Shown piece after piece: positions 34,161 through 43,659 of a stretch of DNA of 64,000 bases. The notes under the pieces are model-generated. The model was given only the letters and a program-made list of their open reading frames with translations. It did not search any database and was not told where the DNA came from. The position numbers and the translations under genes were made by a program. The DNA is from Bdellovibrio sp. GTDB taxonomy: Bacteria > Myxococcota > SpSt-1050. The DNA is taken from the NCBI GenBank assembly GCA_020725805.1, contig DYEF01000070.1, forward strand, positions 1 to 64,000. Reading direction: 5' to 3'. How positions within the stretch are numbered: position 1 is the first letter of the stretch; each line of letters starts with the position of its first letter.

Positions 34161-34994
34161 TCACCTCAAAAGCAAATCAATCAGATTCTTTAATTCGTCT
34201 TCTGACGAAAAATACATCGTAACACTTCCGCTCTTGTTCTTTCTGATACCTATTGCGGTCTTTACCCTGTAATATCTCTGAAGATTCTCTTCCAGATTTC
34301 TTACATAAGACGGTGCCGGGCCTGCAGGTTTCGACGCAGATTTAGCCTTTCTCTCTGCTTCTCTGACATTCAGACTCTCCCTCAAAATACTCGAAAGCAG
34401 TTTCTGCATCTCTGCTTCGCTCTTTGCCATCAGAAGTGCCCTTGCGTGCCCTTCGGTTATCTCCCCGCTTCTGAGCTTTTCCTTTATGTTGTCGGGGAGT
34501 TTCAGAAGTCTTAGTACATTTGCGACCGCCGGCCTGCTTCTGCCGATCTTTTTTGATAATTCCTCCTGTGTGAGGCCGAACTTCTCCATCATATACTGAT
34601 ACGCCTCTGCCTCTTCCAGAGGATTGAGGTCCCTGCGGTGTATATTTTCGATTATCGCCGTCTCGAGGGCCTCTTTGTCACTCATACCTGTTATAATTAC
34701 CGGGACTTCCTTTAGCCCCGCCTTCAGTGCAGCCCTGAATCTTCTCTCGCCGAATACAATTTCGAACCCGCTGCCGGCAGGTCTGACAAGTATAGGCTGC
34801 AGAACCCCTTTTTCCTTTATGGAGGCAGCGAGTTCATCGATAGAGGATTCATCAAAGAACTTACGCGGCTGATTCGAATTGGGTCTTATGAACTCAACCG
34901 GCTTATAGATTATTTCCTTTCTGTTAACAGCTTCCTGAGGTTTTGAACCCAACAGGGCATCAAGTCCTCTGCCAAGAGCCTTCTTCTGCTGCAT
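34161..34994 (-). CDS. parB: Chromosome-partitioning protein ParB
   Basis: ParB binds parS sites and forms a CTP-dependent sliding clamp for chromosome segregation. The 277-residue protein has LGRGLDALLG at the N-terminus, the CTP-binding ParB/Srx motifs QPRKFFDE, GVLQPILVRP and GERRFRAA, then ENIHRRDLNPLEEAEAY and a KorB-like HTH (LTQEELSKKIGRSRPAVANVLRLLKLP). AAAGGGG precedes the ATG. It lies in an operon with a small protein upstream and bactofilin downstream; no parA is in the window. I looked for a TGTTTCACGTGAAACA-like parS and found none here. Confidence 0.95.
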   Translation of the reverse strand: MQQKKALGRGLDALLGSKPQEAVNRKEIIYKPVEFIRPNSNQPRKFFDESSIDELAASIKEKGVLQPILVRPAGSGFEIVFGERRFRAALKAGLKEVPVIITGMSDKEALETAIIENIHRRDLNPLEEAEAYQYMMEKFGLTQEELSKKIGRSRPAVANVLRLLKLPDNIKEKLRSGEITEGHARALLMAKSEAEMQKLLSSILRESLNVREAERKAKSASKPAGPAPSYVRNLEENLQRYYRVKTAIGIRKNKSGSVTMYFSSEDELKNLIDLLLR

Positions 34995-35003
34995 CTTTCC
35001 CCT

Positions 35004-35186
35004 TTATTCTTCTCTGTAAAAAACCGTTATGGTAAGGCAGTGAAATTCATTGTCGGAACTTTGTGTAACCACCTTGTCAACAACTTTTATTCTGGGATTC
35101 TCCCTGAGCCATTTTGTGATAGTCTCTCCGAGTTCCTCTCTCTCCTTTGCCTTTGTTGCAGTAAAAATCTTTACTCCGTTAAACAT
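35004..35186 (-). CDS. Small conserved protein upstream of parB
   Basis: A 60-residue cytoplasmic protein, VKIFTATKAKEREELGE near the start and VVDKVVTQSSDNEFHCLTI near the end. I have no function for it. GAGGAGGT lies nine bases before the ATG and the stop is nine bases before parB, so it is a real gene and the first of the parB operon. The predicted short alpha/beta pattern (beta, helix, beta, beta) fits a small single-domain fold. The promoter and a 15-bp palindrome lie upstream. Confidence 0.85.
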   Translation of the reverse strand: MFNGVKIFTATKAKEREELGETITKWLRENPRIKVVDKVVTQSSDNEFHCLTITVFYREE

Positions 35187-35217
35187 TTGTACAAGACCTC
35201 CTCAAACAGTTACTTAC

Positions 35218-35232
35218 CGTACACACTGTACG
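35218..35232. promoter_or_regulatory. Palindromic site in the parB-operon leader
   Basis: CGTACACACTGTACG has perfect 6-bp arms (CGTACA/TGTACG) around CAC. It lies about 8 to 22 bases downstream of the predicted transcript start of the operon, a place where a bound repressor would act as a roadblock. The arms could also form a weak RNA hairpin. Confidence 0.5.
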
Positions 35233-35246
35233 TTTGCGATGGACTC

Positions 35247-35275
35247 TATATAATACTTTTTGCAAATTATGTAAA
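35247..35275 (-). promoter_or_regulatory. Promoter of the small protein - parB - bactofilin operon
   Basis: TTTACA (35270-35275, minus strand), 17 bases, TATATA (35247-35252). It lies just after the GGDEF gene. Confidence 0.55.
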
Positions 35276-35293
35276 TACTAAAAAACACTGCCA

Positions 35294-36340
35294 TCAGACT
35301 GTCCCCACCGCATCCCTTGTGCTCTCCTTGATTTTGTACATTGCCGAATCCGCGAGGGCAATAAGTGTATTGCGGTCTCTGGCATCGTCCGGAATAGTCG
35401 CCACGCCATAACTCGCCTTTACCTGCAGTGCAAGACCCATATCATTTAAGAAGCTGTGCGAAAGAATCTGCTCCCTCAGAAGTTTTGCAAATTCAAATGC
35501 CTCTGCCTTCCCTGTGTCGGGCAGAATAATTACAAATTCATCTCCCCCGTATCTGATGGGTATATATTCGGGTTTCAGTATCTTCTTTATAAAGAAGCCG
35601 ACCTCCCTCAATATTGCGCTCCCGCACATATGTCCGTAGGTATCATTTACCTTTTTAAAGTGGTCGAGGTCAAAGAAAATAAGAGAGAGAGCACTGCCTT
35701 TTCTGATAGTATTCTCCACCTCTCTGCTCAGATATTCATACATAAACCTGACATTATAAAGCGAGGTGTGGTCGTCTGTTATGACAAGTTCGTTGACCTT
35801 TCTGAAGTTATTGGCATTGTCTATGGCAATCGCTGTAAAATCAGCTATTATCCTCAGCAGCCTCATATCAAATTCCGTAAACCTGCCCTCCTCAATCTTG
35901 TTGACGAGTTCTATAACCCCCAGAACCTTTCCCTTGTTGATAAGCGGAACACAGACAATGGATTTGGTCTCGAAATTGGCTTCGCTGTCGAACCTCGAAC
36001 AGAATCTCTTATCTTCCTTTACATTCGAAATCAGTTCTGCCTTTCCGCTCTTTGCAACCCATCCTGCCACGCCCTCGTCGAGAGGGAGTTCCTTCCCTAA
36101 AAGTATTTCTGACGCCTCTCCTACTGCTATTTCGAACCTGAGCCGCTGTCTCTCCTCATCGAGGAGCAGAAGTGACCAGTTCTTTGCCTTTAGGAACTGT
36201 CCTACCTTGACCATCAGGATCTTCAGAACTTCGGAGATATCTACACTGCTTGTCAGAGTCTTGCTGATATCATTTAACAGTTCGACCTCCGACCTTAACT
36301 GCTGAAGCTCCCTTTTCAGCTTTATCTCGTCGCCATTCAT
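35294..36340 (-). CDS. GAF - GGDEF diguanylate cyclase
   Basis: GGDEF proteins make cyclic di-GMP from GTP. The 348-residue protein has a short coiled-coil start (DEIKLKRELQQLRSEVELLNDIS), a GAF domain (about 25-175; ATKNWSLLLLDEE-type core, VCVPLINKGKVLGVIELVNK) and a GGDEF domain (about 185-345) with FFDLDHFKKVNDTYGH and the intact RYGGDEFVIILP. The inhibitory I-site RxxD normally found shortly before GGDEF is not there (KPEYIPIRYGGDEF), so feedback inhibition is unlikely. GAGGT precedes the ATG, which lies four bases after the PHP-protein stop. Confidence 0.93.
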   Translation of the reverse strand: MNGDEIKLKRELQQLRSEVELLNDISKTLTSSVDISEVLKILMVKVGQFLKAKNWSLLLLDEERQRLRFEIAVGEASEILLGKELPLDEGVAGWVAKSGKAELISNVKEDKRFCSRFDSEANFETKSIVCVPLINKGKVLGVIELVNKIEEGRFTEFDMRLLRIIADFTAIAIDNANNFRKVNELVITDDHTSLYNVRFMYEYLSREVENTIRKGSALSLIFFDLDHFKKVNDTYGHMCGSAILREVGFFIKKILKPEYIPIRYGGDEFVIILPDTGKAEAFEFAKLLREQILSHSFLNDMGLALQVKASYGVATIPDDARDRNTLIALADSAMYKIKESTRDAVGTV

Positions 36341-36344
36341 AATT

Positions 36345-37496
36345 TTACCTCAAAACAGAACAACCGCAACCCCCGTTATCATCCCCGCTTACGGATTCCG
36401 AATCCGGCTGTGAAGAATCAGTAGTTATACCGGCATCTTCAGAATCACCATTTCCGGCATCCGGAACAACAGCCTTTTCATAATAAAACGGAGCCGTCCA
36501 GATAACGATTTCATTATTGATTCCTATCCTGAGATAATACCATTTATTCGAATCAGAGAAACTGAGCGTAAATTTTAACGGTTCGTCCTTTTTGATATCA
36601 TTAAATGTCTGAGATACCGTTCCGCCTGTTGTTATAACATCCACTGATGTAAAGATATCATTCCCGTCGGGGTCAGAAAGCAGCAGTTCACAGTTCACAT
36701 TCTCTTTATTAAAGATAGTTTCACCCGCCCATTTTCCTTCACAGAGCCACTTAACTACCGCATTCTTATTACAGGTAGAATATGTTCTTCCATTTCTCAG
36801 ACCTTCGATGAGATTATCCCTTGACAAAGACGGGAGCCACACAGCCGCTCTGCAGTCATTATGAGTCCCCCAGTCAGGGCTATGATTATCCTGATTATAT
36901 ACAGGAGAGAGGTGCCAGCCCTTATCCAGTGCCTGAATGTATGAAAGTTCCTGTCTGTCATCCTTATCAAAAGCAGACTTTACTTCAATAAGCGATATTA
37001 TCTCATCTACATCTTTTCTGTATTCATACTGGTGATAATTGTACATCGGTAAATCCGTATTATAGTCAGGATGATTAAACTGCATAAATGCCGGAGGATA
37101 CCTCAGAAGCTCTGTATAGAATTTATTGATATGGTCATTGATGTAACAGTCAATCGAATAGAAGTGCTCGGTCATAAACATATTGCTGTGATTATAAATC
37201 GGTGAACCCCATTCGAATCCCCAGAGCGTTTCATAGACTCCCTCAACCCTCTCTGAATCAGCAACTCTTATCATCTCCTTCAGTTCATCCTGTGTCAGCT
37301 GCTCCATATGGTCTGTCAGAGCGAAAAAATCCAGTTTTGCCACATCCCTTGCATAGGTATAAGCCTCAAGAGCTGTTCCTTTTCCGTCCGAATGGGAACA
37401 GTGTGCGTGGAGATTACCGAAGTAAACTCTGTATTCACCGGCATTTACTACAGAGAAAGATAAAAGAAACAGTAAAGATATAATAAATTTTTTCAA
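36345..37496 (-). CDS. Exported PHP-domain phosphoesterase-like protein with a CGC end
   Basis: A CehA/PHP-type metallohydrolase: FGNLHAHCSHSDGKG and FFALTDHMEQL near the N-terminus and FNHPDYN further on carry the metal-binding His and Asp residues. The start is most likely the TTG at 37496, five bases after AGGGAGG; it gives a clean signal peptide (MKKFIISLLFLLSFSVVNAGEYR). The C-terminus is a 40-residue Asp/Ser-rich linker ending DDNGGCGCSVLR, which resembles the start of a MYXO-CTERM motif but has no following membrane helix. The substrate is not known. GGDEF follows it at once. Confidence 0.82.
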   Translation of the reverse strand: MKKFIISLLFLLSFSVVNAGEYRVYFGNLHAHCSHSDGKGTALEAYTYARDVAKLDFFALTDHMEQLTQDELKEMIRVADSERVEGVYETLWGFEWGSPIYNHSNMFMTEHFYSIDCYINDHINKFYTELLRYPPAFMQFNHPDYNTDLPMYNYHQYEYRKDVDEIISLIEVKSAFDKDDRQELSYIQALDKGWHLSPVYNQDNHSPDWGTHNDCRAAVWLPSLSRDNLIEGLRNGRTYSTCNKNAVVKWLCEGKWAGETIFNKENVNCELLLSDPDGNDIFTSVDVITTGGTVSQTFNDIKKDEPLKFTLSFSDSNKWYYLRIGINNEIVIWTAPFYYEKAVVPDAGNGDSEDAGITTDSSQPDSESVSGDDNGGCGCSVLR

Positions 37497-37553
37497 AATC
37501 TCCTCCCTGTTGTAATCCAAAATATTCCATTTTTAATGATTTGTAAAGACTGA

Positions 37554-39053
37554 TTAAAGATTATCTATAGAAAATTTAAATATCAGAAGATCTGTACCGG
37601 AAAAGTCAGTATAATCGTTTGCAAATGCACCTCCGGCAAAGAGATGTCCGTAGGCGATTAGCGATTTCAGTCTGAAATATCTGTTTCTGAACCATTCTCT
37701 CTCTACACCGAAGTCAAGTTCCAGTCCCAGAAGATTGGACGTAGAAAATGAGTTGAAGAAGTTTTTTTTATTATCAGACATATAGGAATAATACGGGTCT
37801 ATCATATCTTCAGATGTTCCCGCAAGCAGCACAGAAGATATGAACTTAAAAAGCCCCGCAAACTGATACTCCAGATTCAGTGAGGCAAATATTGTGTTTG
37901 AGATACTCCCGTTTGTCTCCGGGTCTGATATATATTCTGGTTCATCATAAAAAAGGAGATTCATCGAGCGCAGAGAAGATGCCGCAGAAGAAAAACCATA
38001 TAACTCCGGAAATAGAATCATCCCTTCCTTGAATTCCGTATTGAATCTGAATGCCTTCTCCTTATTATCAAAAGGATTATCATCCCCGCTCGCGAATCCT
38101 ATATCAAGATATAATCTGTAATCACGGTCGGTAATACCGGTCCTGATCAGAAGCCCGTATGAAAAGATATCATACTCTGACAAAAGACCACGGAATCTCT
38201 TTTCCCTCAGACCGGAAATAACCGCAGATTCAAAATAGAAAAATATGTTCGGTGAAGTAATATCGTTATACAGATAGTGTTCTTTTTTTATGAAGACATC
38301 GTAAATATTCAGTATTGTATTCTCACCGAAAAGACTCTCGATGAACCGTCCTGAGTACAAAAATCCGACCTTAAAGCCGTCTTTTAAGTCCATTCCCGAT
38401 TCCGAATCATAGACAAGGGACGCGGTCAGATGATAACCATTATCTCCGTATCTGATATCCATAAAATTATCCCTGATAATTAATCCCGCCCCTATATTCA
38501 GTTCTATGCGGTCGGAAATATCGGGTCTTGTGAATGAACCAAGCGGCATAAACGAGAGAAATAGTCCGGCAGATGTATCACCCTGATAATTGTCGCCAAT
38601 AAGAGACCTGCTTTCCCCGTTATTGATAATCATCCCTGTCCCCCACTGTGAGAGCTTCTGACCTGCCGCGATTCTGAAATTACGGTGAGAATATTTGAGA
38701 TAAATCTCTCTTGTAAAAATTCTGTCGACCGCCCATCCGTATTTGTGATTCCTTGCAATTCTTGAATGATTAACCGCCTCCGGAGTCAGGTCCCCGTCAA
38801 TGATACCTCCTGCTTCAAATTCGGTAGTAACACTTACATCACCGCAATACAGGTTTGACGCAAAGACAAGCCTCTGTTCTACATAAAAGTTCTGTCCCAG
38901 ATATTCTAAAGGACCAACGGGGATATCACCCAGATTCCTTACAGACAGTCTGTATTCAAAGGGCATGGAATAATCGTAGTCATCTTCACTTATTGATGAC
39001 AAATCCCCTCCTCCAAGGACAAGTATCAGGGCGGCACACAGTACAAGGCTCAT
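37554..39053 (-). CDS. Large outer-membrane barrel-like protein
   Basis: The 499-residue protein begins with a short hydrophobic N-terminus (MSLVLCAALILVLGG) and continues as alternating amphipathic strands (FEYRLSVRNLG, VTTEFEAGGI, NFRIAAGQKLSQWGTGM, YRLYLDIGFASGDDN, LEYQFAGLFKFISSVLLAG) to a C-terminal DLLIFKFSIDNL. This fits a large porin-like barrel of 16 or more strands. I do not recognise its family. The ATG is four bases after the ligA stop, and no strong ribosome site is seen, so it is probably translated by coupling. Confidence 0.72.
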   Translation of the reverse strand: MSLVLCAALILVLGGGDLSSISEDDYDYSMPFEYRLSVRNLGDIPVGPLEYLGQNFYVEQRLVFASNLYCGDVSVTTEFEAGGIIDGDLTPEAVNHSRIARNHKYGWAVDRIFTREIYLKYSHRNFRIAAGQKLSQWGTGMIINNGESRSLIGDNYQGDTSAGLFLSFMPLGSFTRPDISDRIELNIGAGLIIRDNFMDIRYGDNGYHLTASLVYDSESGMDLKDGFKVGFLYSGRFIESLFGENTILNIYDVFIKKEHYLYNDITSPNIFFYFESAVISGLREKRFRGLLSEYDIFSYGLLIRTGITDRDYRLYLDIGFASGDDNPFDNKEKAFRFNTEFKEGMILFPELYGFSSAASSLRSMNLLFYDEPEYISDPETNGSISNTIFASLNLEYQFAGLFKFISSVLLAGTSEDMIDPYYSYMSDNKKNFFNSFSTSNLLGLELDFGVEREWFRNRYFRLKSLIAYGHLFAGGAFANDYTDFSGTDLLIFKFSIDNL

Positions 39054-39057
39054 AAAA

Positions 39058-41091
<2,034 letters not shown>

Positions 41092-42453
41092 TCAACGGAT
41101 AAATGTTTCATAAATAAAATTGACAAAGACAAGCAGAATCAGAAGCGGGACAATATATCTGATGAGCAAACCGTAAATTCCCCTGAACCTGAATTTATTA
41201 CCATCCGATTCGATCTCCAAGATTATTTTTTCTATGCCCCATTTATATCCGACAAATACCGCGATAAACAGAGACCCGAGTATCAGAGAGACATTCCCGA
41301 ATATAATATCCATAAGTGAAAGAAAATCCATGTTGACAACCGGAAGTTTCGATAAAAATCCGACCGCTCCGCAGGAGAGTGCCGAAAAGATTCCGAGTAT
41401 AAAACTAACTCCTCCGAGCAGGTATGTAGCCTTCTTTCTCTCGAAGCCATATTCGTCAACCAGATATGATGTCCCGACTTCAAGAAGAGATATCGTTGAG
41501 GTAATGGCTGCTATTGTCAGCAGGATAAAAAGCAGTGTTCCGAAGAGGATTCCGCCCGGCATCTTCGAAATCACAACCGGAAGTACCTTGAAAATCAGTG
41601 CCGGACCTTCGGCCGGAGAAAGCCCCTCAACGGAGAAGAGTGCCGGGAATATTACAAAACCGGCAATCAGGGCAACCATTGTATCCGCCAATGCAATCCA
41701 TACGGAACAACTGAATACATTATCCTTTTTGGAGAGATAGCTACCATAAGTCAGTATTGCACCCATTCCGAGACTCAGGGAGAAGAATGCCTGTCCGAGA
41801 GCGGCAACAATTACTTTGGCATCTATCTTTGAAAAATCGGGCTTCATATAAAATTCCACGCCCTTTATTGCATTCGGGAGCGTAAGTGAGCGGATTGCAA
41901 GTATAATGAGCAGAAAGAACAGAACAGGCATAAGTATTTTTGTATATCTCTCGATGCCGTTCTGAACACCTTTGGAGATAATATAGACGGTAAGTGCTAT
42001 TATAACAAACAGAAGAACTACAGGGATAAACGGTGAAGCAGATACAGACTGAAAGACCTGAGAAATCATTTGTTCATCAGCCATTGCGAATTTATTCGAA
42101 GTTGTGATGAATATATATCCGAAGACCCATCCTGCAATGACAGAATAATAGGAAAGAATAAAGATTCCGGTCAGAACACCTAAAATACCGACAAGATACC
42201 ATCTTGTATCCGGTGAAAGTGTCTTAAATGCACCGACCGGATTTCTGTTTGATGCCCTTCCGATTGCGATCTCGGTCATCAGAAGCGGTATGCCAAGTAC
42301 AATTACCGCAATAAGATATACAAAAACAAATGCCGCACCACCGTGAGTCCCGGTATAATACGGGAATCTCCAGACATTTCCGAGCCCCACCGCAGAACCG
42401 ACCGCCGCCATAATAAAACCAAACTTTGAACTCCAGTTGCCTCTCTCCTGCAT
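41092..42453 (-). CDS. Sodium-dependent SNF (neurotransmitter:sodium symporter) family transporter
   Basis: An inner-membrane symporter of the LeuT fold, which takes up amino acids or related solutes with Na+. The 453-residue protein has about 11-12 hydrophobic helices and the family signature in helix 1, GFIMAAVGSAVGLGNVWRFPY, followed by GGAAFVFVYLIAVIVLGIPLL. The ATG follows AAGGAG by six bases. The mRNA leader is about 87 bases and holds a bulged stem-loop. The substrate is not evident. The ligA gene follows. Confidence 0.93.
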   Translation of the reverse strand: MQERGNWSSKFGFIMAAVGSAVGLGNVWRFPYYTGTHGGAAFVFVYLIAVIVLGIPLLMTEIAIGRASNRNPVGAFKTLSPDTRWYLVGILGVLTGIFILSYYSVIAGWVFGYIFITTSNKFAMADEQMISQVFQSVSASPFIPVVLLFVIIALTVYIISKGVQNGIERYTKILMPVLFFLLIILAIRSLTLPNAIKGVEFYMKPDFSKIDAKVIVAALGQAFFSLSLGMGAILTYGSYLSKKDNVFSCSVWIALADTMVALIAGFVIFPALFSVEGLSPAEGPALIFKVLPVVISKMPGGILFGTLLFILLTIAAITSTISLLEVGTSYLVDEYGFERKKATYLLGGVSFILGIFSALSCGAVGFLSKLPVVNMDFLSLMDIIFGNVSLILGSLFIAVFVGYKWGIEKIILEIESDGNKFRFRGIYGLLIRYIVPLLILLVFVNFIYETFIR

Positions 42454-42486
42454 CAGACTCTCCTTACATTCAAAAACGGTACAAAC

Positions 42487-42515
42487 AGCAGATTTTAATA
42501 AATTAAAATCCTGCT
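42487..42515 (-). promoter_or_regulatory. Stem-loop in the leader of the SNF transporter gene
   Basis: AGCAGATTTTAA and TTAAAATCCTGCT pair over 12 bp with one bulged base, around a TAAA loop. It lies about midway in the transcript leader, between the predicted start (about 42540) and the SD. No run of T follows on the minus strand, so it is not a simple terminator; it might be an RNA control element or mRNA stabiliser. Confidence 0.5.
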
Positions 42516-42546
42516 ACTATACCACTTTCAGATTCTCAGCCGCTTT

Positions 42547-42575
42547 GTAATACTTATTAATAAAAACAATGTCAA
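42547..42575 (-). promoter_or_regulatory. Promoter of the SNF transporter gene
   Basis: TTGACA (42570-42575, minus strand), 17 bases, TATTAC (42547-42552). Confidence 0.6.
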
Positions 42576-42664
42576 GTTATATCCAAATCCTTTCATACCC
42601 AAAAAATTTAATAAAAATCCTAAAAATCTCTCCCATCAAAAACTTTAGCCTTTTGCCTTCAGCT

Positions 42665-42794
42665 CTACATCGCTTCGGTACACTTCGTTACTCAGCGACC
42701 TTTAAAACACAAGGACGTTGAATAGCGAGCAAAGCGAGTATATCGAAACGCCTGATATAATCGTGGCTTCGATATGCTTCGCTACTCATCCACC
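42665..42794. repeat. REP-like intergenic repeat, copy 3 (three units)
   Basis: Units at 42665-42700, 42713-42750 and 42764-42794 match the three units of the copy at 171-303 in order and orientation. Together with the SNF promoter on the left and the tRNA promoter on the right they fill the 504-base gap at 42454-42957. The right flank has GGACTATGGACTGTGGACTA repeats. No gene is seen. Confidence 0.78.
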
Positions 42795-42914
42795 TTATTA
42801 GCACTATCGCCTTCAGCCTTCAGCTCTATAGCACTATCTATTCCGCGGACTATGGACTGTGGACTATATTTCGTTTCAGCACCAATCCTTCTGTGAGCCG
42901 CGAATAAAAAATCA

Positions 42915-42943
42915 TTGACAGAATCAAAAAAAAATCATATCAA
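42915..42943 (+). promoter_or_regulatory. Promoter of the tRNA-Arg/tRNA-His pair
   Basis: TTGACA (42915-42920), 17 A-rich bases, TATCAA (42938-42943). The predicted start is around 42950, eight bases before tRNA-Arg. Confidence 0.65.
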
Positions 42944-42957
42944 ACACTTCCCTGTCC

Positions 42958-43030
42958 GGGCCAGTAGCTCAACGGATAGAGCAACGGCCTTCTAAGCCGT
43001 AGGTTGGGGGTTCGAGTCCCTCCTGGCTCG
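42958..43030 (+). tRNA. tRNA-Arg (anticodon TCT)
   Basis: A 73-base cloverleaf. Acceptor GGGCCAG pairs with CTGGCTC (one G-T pair), discriminator G. The D-arm has GCTC/GAGC, the anticodon stem ACGGC/GCCGT encloses CTTCTAA (anticodon TCT), and the T-arm holds GGTTCGAGTCC. CCA is not encoded. It reads codons AGA/AGG, which are frequent here. Confidence 0.96.
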
Positions 43031-43035
43031 CTTTT

Positions 43036-43111
43036 GGTGAGTGTAGCTCAATTTGGTTAGAGCACCGGACTGTGGCTCCGGTTGTTGGGGGTTCAAGTCC
43101 CCTCACTCACC
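43036..43111 (+). tRNA. tRNA-His (anticodon GTG)
   Basis: A 76-base cloverleaf five bases after tRNA-Arg. GTGAGTG pairs with CACTCAC, and an encoded extra G at -1 (43036) faces C73, the identity mark of tRNA-His. The anticodon stem CCGGA/TCCGG encloses CTGTGGC (anticodon GTG). CCA is not encoded. Its last five bases overlap the stop end of the HIT gene on the other strand. Confidence 0.96.
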
Positions 43112-43538
43112 CATCCTTTATCTCTTTAAGCACTTCCCTGAATACCCTCTTCTCCCCGAGTTTTGACAGATATCTTGCACCTTCCTGAAATCCCTCAAGC
43201 GCATTGAAATACCTGTCGAGCGGGTCTTTTGAAAAGGTTGGTATCAGAAAAATATGAGTATGAGGAATTCTCCTGCCCCGGGCATACTGCGTAATAAAGT
43301 CTGCCTTATATTTCTTCATCAGCCTGAGACTTACTCTTCTTGCGAGATTATACAGGTCCGAGGTCTCTTCTTCACTCATCTCATACCAGAACTTTATGTG
43401 TCGTTTGGGAATCACAAGGCAGTGTCCCCTCTGCAGCGGATTGATATCCAGAATACATACAGAGAGTCTGCTCTCCTCTACAAGATAACAGGGCGATTTC
43501 CCGCTGACAATATCACAGAATACACATCTTTTCTTCAT
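43107..43538 (-). CDS. HIT-family nucleotide hydrolase
   Basis: HIT proteins cleave or transfer nucleotidyl groups from substrates such as AMP-lysine or Ap4A. The 143-residue protein has an N-terminal CVFCDIVSGKSPCYLV with the family Cys pair, HCLVIPKRHIK, and the histidine triad region GRRIPHTHIFLIP. In this last motif the usual third His is Phe (H-T-H-I-F), while the middle, nucleophilic His remains, so it may be a variant. GAGGAG precedes the ATG. The stop codon lies inside the antisense of tRNA-His. Confidence 0.9.
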   Translation of the reverse strand: MKKRCVFCDIVSGKSPCYLVEESRLSVCILDINPLQRGHCLVIPKRHIKFWYEMSEEETSDLYNLARRVSLRLMKKYKADFITQYARGRRIPHTHIFLIPTFSKDPLDRYFNALEGFQEGARYLSKLGEKRVFREVLKEIKDG

Positions 43539-43625
43539 TTTTGCAATCTCCTCTCAATAACGGATAGGAATCTGATAGCAAATCAGCAACTCAAAGAAAA
43601 GAAAAATATGGAAAATTTTTTCTTC

Positions 43626-43653
43626 TTGCAAGGGTCATATTTTCTGGTATCAT
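43626..43653 (+). promoter_or_regulatory. Promoter giving a leaderless mRNA for the AttH-like gene
   Basis: TTGCAA (43626-43631), 16 bases, TATCAT (43648-43653). Six bases separate the -10 box from the ATG at 43660, so transcription should begin on its A. No Shine-Dalgarno is present. Confidence 0.65.
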
Positions 43654-43659
43654 ATTTTT

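Noticed and set aside
34161-35275. A parS site near parB
   Set aside because: No TGTTTCACGTGAAACA-like 16-mer was found around parB; the palindrome at 35218 does not match it.
42665-42794. CRISPR array or tRNA-linked attachment site
   Set aside because: The units are not evenly spaced repeats with unique spacers, and the same block occurs at two other intergenic places; no integrase or repeated tRNA end is seen.
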